Of a stretch of 58,195 nucleotides of DNA, positions 27,101 to 39,100 are shown in pieces (within the stretch, counting starts at the first letter, position 1; every line of letters starts with the position of its first letter). The translations under genes and the position numbers were made by a program. Under the pieces are notes generated by a model. That model did not search any database and had not been told where the DNA came from. It saw nothing but the letters and a program-made list of their open reading frames with translations. The DNA comes from a virus, in IMG/VR virus record IMGVR_UViG_3300042291_000273, positions 1 to 58,195 of that record; one strand, 5' to 3'.

Positions 27101-30100
27101 AAGACAACATAAAAGAATGGTCAAGAGCAGTCAAGTACACTAAAGGATCAATTGTACTTTATAAAAACAAATACTGGACTGCATTAAAAGTAATTGAGCC
27201 TAGCAATATTTTCAATGAAAGAGATTGGAAAGAAACCGATTACGATCAAATTCAAAAAGGATTATTACCTAACTCTTCAACTAGATCATATGAAAGTGCG
27301 TTATATTATGACACTAACAAAGCTAACTTAGAAAACGATGCAGACCTATTAGGATTCTCACTGATAGGTTACAGACCTCGTGACTACATGGCATTAGTAG
27401 ACTTAACTGATATTACTCAGATTAACGTTTATCAAAACTTGATTAAAAACAAAGGTACTCGTAATGCGATAGAAGCATTTAGAGGAGCTACCTTACCGCA
27501 AGGTGGTATTGAATATGAAGTCTATGAAAACTGGGCTATTAAAAGCGGTGAGTTTGGTGGACTATTAAACAAAAACTTTGTAGATTTTAAAATCAACGAA
27601 CAATATCTAACAGGTAATCCATCAATTGTTAGCTTGACTAACGGTGTTTATACTCCGGGTTCTCAACAAGAAGTGCCTATATATAGTTTGTTCAATTATG
27701 CTAGACCTATTGACTCTCCTAATATTTTAAGTACTATTGATCCTTCTACTCCAACACAAGTATATCCTGATGCTGGATATGTAAACTTTGATGATGTTAA
27801 AATGTCTTCTTATTTCTATTCAGGGTTACCAGTAGCAAGAGATAAAAATAATGAGCCTGTACTTATTAATGATTTTTATGTAAGAGACTACGCTTGGTTA
27901 GCTAACTATCTAGGAAACTGGGATGTATTAGCTTGGACATCTGTTGGTAGAGTAATAGCAGTAAGAAGTAATCTAAACAATACTGCTACAATAACATTTG
28001 CTCAACCTCACGGTTTAGTAAGACTGCAACCTCTGTCTATTATAAACTATGCAACAAACGTAGACGGATATTACATAGTAGCTAACATAGTTAACTTGAA
28101 TGAAGTGATTATTAACTTACCGGTAGCTACTGAAATTGCAAGCACTGGTCAAGGTATTGGTTTAACATTCCAATCACAAAGAGTAAGCAATCCTGCTAGT
28201 ATTAATAACCTACCGCTACTGGATACAGAGTTTGTAAAAAATACTGTATGGGTAGACGAAAGCACTGACGGTAGTTGGGCTGTATATAGAAAGAGTTTGA
28301 ACTATCAGTATAATAATGAAGTAACAAAAACTAACAGCACTACATTTGGTAGCGCAGTTGCGTACACTGATCAAGCAGGGTATTTAATAAGCGATGCTAG
28401 TGCAGGCGAAGTTTATCGTTACGCTCAAGATTCTGCTAACAATTACTTTATCGTAGAAACACTAACCGGCGGAACATCATTTGGTTCTAAGATCGTTTAT
28501 GCAGGAAACACTTATGTAATTTCTGAACCTACTACTGCTTCAGAAGTTCATGTATATGTAATTAATGATAGTCAGTTGTCAGACGATTTTGTTCTTTATC
28601 AAACAATCGCTGCACCCGGCGGAGTAACAGATTGGGGTAGCGAACTAGCTATTTCCGGAGACCAAAATTGGTTATATATTTCTGATATTGCAAACGATAA
28701 GGTACATGTTTATCAGAAACAAAACATATTGCTTAATGCAGGATATTTTGTTTCCGGACAAACTTATGTTATCACTGACTTAGGTACTACTGACTTTACA
28801 TTAATTGGTGCGATTGAAAGCAAAGTAGGTATCACGTTTGTTGCAACAGGAGTAGGTACCGGCACCGGTGCAGCAACTCAGATCACTTACAAAGCGTCAA
28901 CAATAATCAACGGAGTAGCTTTAAGCTTAGTATCATCAACTGATAAGTTTAGCAAGTCTATTACTACAAACTACTATGGTGATGTGATGGTAGTGGGCGC
29001 TCCTGATAAAGACTATGATGGCAACATTGCTAACTGGGGAAGTGCTTTTGCATTTTCTAGAGCAGTTCAAAATATTGAAGTTCAGTTTAATACAATAGGA
29101 CAAACTTTCCAATTAGCATGGACACCTATAACAGTATCACGAACAGTAAGTGCTACTAATGCCACAGGAAACTTGATCACATTAAACAGTGTATCTGGAA
29201 TAGCAGTTAATGATCCTATTATCTTTAGCGGTACTGGTTTACTTGGTACCGGTATTCAAGGAAATAGTGTTTACTACATAAGAAGTATTGCAGGATCTGA
29301 TATAACAATAAAAACTTCAAGATCATCTATTACTCCTGAGGCAATATCTACCGTAGGATCTGTTTCTAACGTAACTGCTACCGTGCAAACCTCACCATTA
29401 TACGTATCTAGAAACGGCGTAATAGTTCAAGATAACAACTATGGTGTGATAGGTAGTACGTTCGTTTACTCAGGTACATTGACAGCAGGTGATATTATCA
29501 CAGTAAGCGATAGTAAGTTTACTTACGCGCAGACCTTTACATCAAATTATAATAATAGAGTAGGCACTCAGTTTGGTTATTCACTTGATACTATTCAATC
29601 AGGTTCTGAAATATTAATAGGATCTCCTTTTGAAATTAGTGACGAAAACCAAGAAGGTGCTGTTTATAGATTTACAAATGCTGGAGCAAAATTTGGTTTA
29701 GTAACTGGAGTAAACGAATGTAATGTTACTGCTGTTCGTCCTTTACTAATTAACGGATACTTTGTTAACGTGCCAATAGGAAACGCAACAGTTGTAGCTA
29801 ATGCTATTAATTCTGCTAATATTACTAACATTCAAGCAGCGGCTACTGTAGATAATAAACTAATGATTCAAGTTATTAATACTGATCTAACTCAGGTTAA
29901 TCAGAAACTAATAATAACAGCGGTTGATACCACTACATTAACTGAACTAGGTATTGAAATATATACTAACACACAAGTTATTAACTGCCCGCATGAATTT
30001 GGACCTACTCAGTTTGGATCAGTAGTTCAATTCAACGAATATGATTCTGTAGTGATTAGCGCACCAGTAGCTACTCGTTATGAAGGTACTACGTTTGATT

Positions 30101-33100
30101 TTATTGATGACGAAGATTTTACAAACGATACTATTTTTGACAACAACGCTACACAGTTTATAGATACTGCACCAAATGCCGGCGCAGTTTATATGTTTGA
30201 TTACATTTCAAACTATAACGAGAACTTAACTAATATCGGTGAGTTTGTTTATGCACAGTCTGTAAACAGCAAAGACATAGTATACGGTTTCAATCCACTT
30301 TATGGCACTGCTTTAGATTTCAACAGCAATGTAGTAATGATAGGCACACCTAACTTCTTACCAGACTCAGTAGACGGTCAAGTAACTATTTACGAAAATG
30401 AATCAGGTATTAAAGACTGGTCAATATACAGAAATTCTGCGCCTATAGTAAACATTGATAGCATCCAGAATGCACAACTCTTTAGTGCTGAAACAAATAA
30501 CACATTGATAAATCTTGATTACATTGATCCATTACAGGGTAAACTATTAGGATCTGTAAGACAAAACATAAACTATGTTACTTCAATTGACCCTGCTAAT
30601 TATAACAGTGATGAGATTTTTGATCCTCAGTCAGGGTTAATTTGGGGCCCTGAAAAAGTTGGTAAAGTATGGTTTGATACTACTAATGTTCGTTTTGTAA
30701 ATTACCATCAAAATGACTTAGTATACAACAGCAAATATTGGGGAACAGTATTTCCTGGTAGTGATGTTGCTGTTTATACTTGGGTAGTAAGTAATGTTTC
30801 TCCTAGAGATTATCAAGGCCCCGGCACACCAAAAGATAGCACTAGATATACTGTTTCTAGTATAATAGATTCTTCTAATATAGTTACTCCTGTTTATTAT
30901 TTCTGGGTAAGAAATTCAAATATAATCTTTAGAGAAGAAGGAAAAACATTATCTGATACAATACTTGAATCTTACATCAGCAATCCTAAGAATTCTGGTA
31001 TCGCATTTTTTGCTCCGCTAAGAGATAATTCATTTGCTCTTTATAACTGTGCTGAATATATTAATGCAAATGATAGCGTATTCCATATAGGGTATGCTAA
31101 TGGTACAAATGATGATGAAGCACACTCAGAATATACATTAATTAAAGAAGATTTTGCTGATGACTTTTTACCTGGACTACCTAAATTAGGAAGCAACGCA
31201 GAACCTATAGGTCTTTATGATAGACTGTTAGACAGTTTGGCTGGAGTAGATGAAGAAGGAAGCGTAGTACCTAACCCGTACTTACCAAAAGCAGTTCAGT
31301 CTGGTGTATTAGCTAGACCAAGACAAAGTTTCTTTTACAATCGTTACCTAGCATTAAAGAATTACTTAACATATGCTAATGAAGTATTAGCTCAGTATCC
31401 GATCAGTGAAATTAGACCTGACATATCTTTATTGTTTGCTCAAGGAGAATTTTACAATACACCAGACTACTGGCAGTATATTAACTGGTGGACAACTGGA
31501 TACGACAACAACACTAAGTCAGCTATACAAGTTCCATTGTACGCCGATCTGTCTACCTTATCTGTAGCAACAGACACTATTGTTACTGTAGAAAACAATG
31601 GTAGCGGTAAGTTTGAAGTTTACAGATATGATGGAAACAGCATTTGGACTCGTATCGGTTTAGAAAATGGAACTATTGAATTTAACTTGACTCTTTGGGA
31701 TTATGCTGAAGCAAGACTTGGATTTGGTGATAACTTCTTTGATACTAGTTCATATGATGAATATCCAAGTGAAGAAACTAGATATATCATTCGCGCATTG
31801 AACGAACAAATTTATATTGATGAATTATTGTTGTTTAGAAACAAAGGATTGATATTATTATTTGACTACATTCAAAGTGAAAGTACTGAATCTCAAAACT
31901 ATTTACCTTGGTTAAACAAAACTTCATTAGTAGATGTGGCTCATACTATAAGAGAATTGAAACCAATAGAAGTGTTTCAAACTGATAATCAAGACTTTTT
32001 AGCAGGATACATTAACGAAGTTAAACCTTATCATGTGGTTGTAAAAGAGTTTGTATTTAAGTATACAGGAATAGACACATTTGATGGTAATATTACAGAC
32101 TTTGATTTGCCTGCTCAGTATGATAAATCAGTAAATCAGTTTATTACTCCTTCATTAGTATATTCTAATCCTAATCAAGATAATGAATACGTAGATACTG
32201 ACGATATTTGGCAAACTGCTCCATACACACAATGGTTTCAAAATAAGGGAGTAAGCTTAACCGGTGAAAGTAATTATGAGATCACTACATTAGTTTCTTA
32301 CATGACTTTGGGTTCATCGTTTATGTTTGTAGACAATGCTCAAGGATTCCCAATCAATGGTACAATTAGAATAGGTAACGAAGAAATAGCTTACTCTTCA
32401 GTTGACAGAGCACTTAACTTAGTTTCAGGACTACAAAGAGGACTAAACGGAACAGCTATTTCTCAACATTTCCCTAATGAAAAAATCTTTATTGATTTAC
32501 CTGAAGTAATTGTTCTAAATGGAGGAAAAGGTTATGTTGATCCTCCTAGAGTAACTGCATACGTTGATCTTGATTTGTATCCTGCTCCTACTACAGAAGC
32601 AGTATTTGAAGCAGTAATGAGTTTAGATTCAGTTTTAAGTATTAACGTAATAGATCCTGGTCAGGGATATATGGTTCTTCCTGAAATTAGAATAGATCCT
32701 TCAGTAGTAATATCATTTACTAATGCTGATATTAACTCAACATTACACACAATAAGAGTTTATGGTCCTAACTTAGCTACCGGAGACTTAGTACTGTTTA
32801 AACAAAGTGATGCTGGGGTCGGTCGTTTAGCTAATAATCAATGGTACTATATCAATGTATTAGAAACAACACCAACTGCTATAGTTGCGTTTTACTCTAA
32901 CTACAGTGACGCTATAAATGATACAAACAGAATACAAATATCTGATATCGGAACAGATGATCAGTTAACTATTAGTTTAGGAGCAAAAGCCTCTGCGATC
33001 ACTTCTGCGTCTCCTATTAGAGAAAATAATATCACACTAAGATTTGATAGAACAACTTATACTTCACAAGTACAAGATTGGAGAGCAGGCACATATTACG

Positions 33101-36100
33101 GATCATTCTTTGCTGGTAGTTATTTTAATAGCGAAAGTGTTTCTAGCTCGTCAATGCAATTAGAAAGTGTATTACCTCCTATCTCATCAGTATTAGCAAG
33201 TGCTCAAGGTGTTGCGTTTGAAATCACAGATGTTGACAATGATAGACAGCTAACTTGGTCTTCATTAGAACGTAACGTAGGCAACACGATATTAGCTACT
33301 AATGCAATTAGATTGATACCTCTAGATGATGGTTCTGCTAATCCAAATGCTTCAGGATCAACAATAGGTTTCTATGAAGGCATGCCTGTTAAGTTTGTTG
33401 GTGCGGTTGCTGGTGGATTACAAGAAAATATTACTTATTATGTTAAAACAATTATTAATGATACAGACTTTACTGTATCATTAACCGAAGGTGGCGGCAC
33501 AGTAACTTTAACTAACGCAACTATTCCTGCAGCTGGATTAAAATGTTTAGCAGGCGAAGTAGTAGATACTGCTGTATTAACTGTTAACTATCCCGGCATA
33601 CTTGAAGTAACAGCTACCCAAGCAGGTACTAATGCGTTAACTGTTCCTATGAGTTTAATAGGTACAGGAGGAACTGAAGGATTTTATACTAACTTGCCTG
33701 TATTCTTTACTAAGTATAGTGTAACTGAGCCTGTGTTTGGTGGGGTAATTGAAAATGACGTATATTACATAACAACTGTTATTAATAGTCAAACGTTTAC
33801 TATTTCAGAAACACAAGATCCATTATCAACTACTGCAACTGCAACCACTGCATCTAATAATAGAGTAACTGTTTCTTCAACTGATGATTTTAGTGTTAAC
33901 GATCCTATTATATTTACTGGAACTACATTTGGTAACATTATTGCCGGCACAACATATTATGTAAGTGAAATAGTTAACACAACACAAATGACTATTTCTA
34001 CTTTGATTAACGGTGGTGTGTTTGTATTATCTAACGGTGCAGGTAGTATGCTGTTAACCAGTCAAGCTAACACATTAACATTGTCTACTGCAACCGGTTC
34101 TATGACAATGAATGTATCTTTACCAGTAAGCCCTGGACAAGTAAATGGTCAGCTGTTTACTTTGTATAGTACGTCTGAACAATATCCAAACGTTTCTGGA
34201 ACAAACAGTTCGTTAATTGAAAGAACAATGACGGCTACAATAGCTACTTTAGATAGAATTACTATTGACTCATCTACTGGAAACACCGACGATTTTTATG
34301 TTAATATGCCAGTACAATTTGATACTACTATAGGCGGACTAACAGCAGCAACTACATATTACATAACTGATTACGGTATAGTAGAAATAGATGCTATTAG
34401 TACATCATCAAGTAATTTAATAACCTGTGATACTACTGAGTCATTATATGTAGGCATGCCTATCATATTCTCAGGTCAAGGACTAGGTGGTATTACAATA
34501 GGAGTAGAATATTTTGTAGAAAGTATCAATATTGATGGAATTAGATTCACTATATCTGATACTGACGGAGGAAGTGTAAAAATACTTACAAATGATTCAG
34601 GATCAATGTTAGGAACTGGAGAAGAGTATATAACAGTATCCGCTAGTAGCGGTGGATCCGATGTAACTTTATCTAACACAGTAAGTGATTTTGATATGAC
34701 TCAAGAAATCATAATTGATGCAATATTTGATGTAAGCTATATATTAGGCGGATATAGAGCATTAGTAAGTACAGCAGGAGAAGGTTACGCGGTTAATAAC
34801 ACTATCGTTATACCGGGTGCTGATATCGGCGGAGCAACACCTGCTAATAATTTAACTTTAACGGTAAACACTATAGATGAGACTGACGGAGGAATCATTG
34901 ATGTAATTTGTTCAGGTATAGTAGCAGGAACATCTGATCAATATTACTTAAAAGTAATATCTCCAAATCAGTTTGAAGTTTACTCTAATCCTTTAATGAC
35001 TGTACCGGTAACCGGAATTGGATTTGATTTTGTAGGATTCACTACTACAACTGCAACAAACATTACAGCATCAAATGATAGAGTAACGGTTACAAGTTCA
35101 GCTAACTTTAGCGTAAATGATCCTGTTGTATTTACGGGCACTATTTTCTCATCACAAATTACATTAGGACAAACATATTACATCGTTGATAAGCCAACAG
35201 CAACTACTGTAAGACTGACTACTGAACCCGGCGGATCAGTTATTAACTTTACTACTGATACTACCGGCTCAATGTCAATGACTAAAGCAGGCAGTTTTGC
35301 ATTATTGCCGGAACCATTCTACTTTAATCAGTCTATTGTTAAATTTAACAACAGAGTATATGTGTGTGTTGTAAGTAATAATGATGACGACTTTATATTT
35401 GGTAAGTGGGAATTACTAGATTCAGGTGACCGCAGACTTAACGCTATGGACCGAGTAGTAGGATATTATCAGCCTACTGTGAATATGCCGGGTGTTGACT
35501 TAACTCAGTTGTTTGAGGGAGTTACTTATCCTAATAGTACATATTTAGGCAATCCTTTTGCTCCTGCCCAGCAGTACGAACTAGATACTATTTTACAGAC
35601 ACAAGCGTTTTATCCAACTGATATTGATGTTGCGTCTGTAGTTTGGAACGGTACTAATTATTTGGCTGCTGCTAGTGCACCAAACTATTCTGCGGTGTTA
35701 GGCAGCGAAACCGGCGAATCTTGGGCAGTTGCTAAACTTACTAATGCGGGTATAGGATTAACTGATATCATACAAGCTAATAACATATATGTTATGTCTT
35801 CCACTAACTCGGCTACTCCTATACTTAGAAGTAACGACGGGATAGTGTGGACTACAACAGGCACTGTTACAAGTGAAATAGGCCCTCAACCAATAAGCAT
35901 TGCTGCGCTATCATTACAGTCAGTAGCTTACAGAAACAATCTTTTCGTTGCAGTAGGAGAAGGTATTGTTTCAAGTAGCGACACTTACGATTGGACTCAA
36001 CGATTAGCGTTTACTGAGTATGATAATACACTATACGGAGTTAGTGCAGTAAACGTTGCTGCATTTACTGGATTTGTTGCAGTAGGTAAAGGTGAAGTAC

Positions 36101-39100
36101 CTGAATATTCTACTGGGTTAACTCAAATAGTAGATACTAATTTAATATACTACAGCGCAAACGGAATAAATTGGACCGGTGTAAACTTTATCCCATCAGC
36201 TGGTGTAAACACAAGCACACCTAATGGATTTAATGGCGTTGCCGCTAACGGAAACAATATCGTAGCAGTTGGTGAAAATGGTGTTATATATTACAGCGAA
36301 AACGGTGCAAGTTGGTTGGGCGTAAATGAAGTAACAGTACTAAGTGTAAACTCTGCTACTGAACAATTAATTTTAACTAACACTGCTGGATTTGCTGTAA
36401 ACGATGTGATTAGATTCACTGATAGTTTTAGTTCTATTACTGCTGGAATTAGTTATTATATAAAAACTATCGTATCTTCAACTCAAGTTGAAATATCTAC
36501 AAGCTTAGGCGGCACAGTTCTAAATCTTACTGATGGAAGCATTCCGTTTAGAACTAGAATGTATTCATATCCTACTACTGCAACACTGAATGATGTAGTA
36601 TACGGTGATGGAGTGTTTATTGCGGTAGGTGACACAGGAACAATTAGAACATCTACTAATGCAATTACTTGGACTACGGTTGCCTCAGGTACTACAGAAA
36701 AATTAAAAGGAATTTCTCATAAAGAAACCGGTTCGTTTATTGCAGTAGGAGAAAATGACACTGTATTGTTAACTGATGATTATGGTGTTACTTGGACAGT
36801 ATCAACACTGTTTGTGGTAGCTCCTCCAATCTATGATATTCAAGGTGATGCATTTACAGCAGGTTACGCTCCTGAAGAATTGGTTGCAGGTATGGTAACT
36901 GACAATCTTGCAATGACAGTAAACACACGTCCTGGAACAAACTGGCCTGCTACTGAATATGCTCACACTGGTTATAATATAGTATCTTTAGAACTAAATC
37001 CAGTATCGTCAACTCAAACAGTGTATAGCTTTGATGGTGCTGCTCAGTACCCAACTGAAATATTTGTAGCTGTGATCAATGGTACTACTGGATTGTCTAC
37101 TACGATTTATGAAGGTACTGATTATGCAATTGACTGGATAAACAATATAATTACATTAACTACATCTATCGCATTTACCCCTGTTAGTGATACTCTACGA
37201 ATTGATGTATACGAAACAGGTAACGGTGATCAACTAGTTAAATCTAATTCTAAGACTGATCCTATCAGACTTAATACTGATACTGGCTTTAATGAAATTT
37301 ATCTAAACTGCAATTATTCAGGTGTTATATATTCTGGCAGTGGTGTAATACGCCCTGAAACATATTCAGTAGAAGTATTTGCTACTGCTACTGAATCCGT
37401 GACTAACAGAATATTGTGTGACAGTGTTCAACAGTTTGTTATAAATGAACCTATTAGATTCCAAGGAGTAGTATTTGGCAATATTGTAGAAGATCAGCAG
37501 TATTATGTAAAATCTATTAGTCCCGCAACTAATACTATTACTATTTCTGATAGCATTAACGGAATAACCGGAGTTGCAGGTTCTATATATGTGTTAACTG
37601 ATGCTACTGGATTAATGTTAGTAAACATTGAAATAGGTAGTGGTTTGGTTTGGACAGATCCTATTGTCACTTATAATGGAACTAAATTAGTAATAGGTAA
37701 TACTAATACTGCTGTTAAAACTAAGTCAAGCAACAACGCAGTGGTAACTGTATCTACAAATGGATTAATAGCTAACTCTCCCGTAACGTTTGGTGAGGGT
37801 ATATTTACAGGAAGCAATATTGATCCTCTTACTACATACTATATAAAAACTATCATAGATAGCAACGAGTTTACTATTTCTGAAACACCAAGCGGTTCTG
37901 TAAAAGTATTGGGTAATGCAAGTGGTAGATCAATGTACATAACAAACGACTATGCTATAGGATTAGCAAGCAATGGAATTTCAGCTAAATTAGTATTTGC
38001 TGCTCCGTACGACAACTCTACTGATTATCTGTCATATACAATATTTGGAGAAACATTCCCGGCACAATATGGATACACGCTACCAGAAACACAAATACTT
38101 TCTGGAGATGGTATAGAAGATACATTTGCGCTAAACAACTTTGTAGGCGGTGATAATCCTGGTAATGCTATTGTAGAAGTTGACGGTATTAGATTGTCAC
38201 CATTAGGTGATTATACTATAGATCCTGCTTTAGATGAAATTATATTTAACTCAGCACCTACTAATGGTAGTACTATAGCAGTTACTACGTTTAATGATAC
38301 TCAACAGCAGTATTTGAATACTCAGGTTATAGGTGACGGAATCTCAACTGCACCGGTAGTAAACGCTATTCAAAGTATATCTAATGAAATAACATTACCA
38401 CTAGCTGTTACTCGTGCTACTGCTACTACTGCGGGCGTACCTAATGAAATAACAGTAGACAGCACTTCAGGATTTGTACTCAACGCTACTGTAGAATTTA
38501 AAGGTATTTCGTTTGGCGGGATAGCAACTGACGGAACTGTGTACTTTGTTGATAGTATTGTAAGTAGCACTGTGTTTACTATCAAAAACGAAAACGGAAC
38601 TCAAATAGTAACCACACTAGGTACAGGTACTATACAAGTTACAGTAGGCGGAAAACCTGCTGTTAGAGTAACAACTGCTGCGGCTAACGGACTAAGTGAA
38701 AATGACTTAGTAAGAATAGATGGTACGTTAGGATCAATCCAACTTAATAACAATACTTACTATGCTAAGATAATTGATTCAACAACATTTGATTTATACG
38801 AATCAGGGATTCCAGGATATGCAGGTTATAATCCTGCATTCGGTGCTGTAAACTACCCGATTACTACTATTTCTTCTTATACAGGTGAAGGATATGTTTG
38901 GTTAGTAGATTCTTATTACTTAGTAACTCAAATTGCTACCGCTACAACTACATCAACTAACTTGATTACAGTAACTTCTACTAGTCAGTTAGTAGTAAAT
39001 ACGCCGGTAATATTTACCGGTTCTGTACTAGGTGGTTTAGTAGCGGGAACAACATACTATATACGTGCGATAGTTAGTGCAACACAGTTTACTGTTTCTG

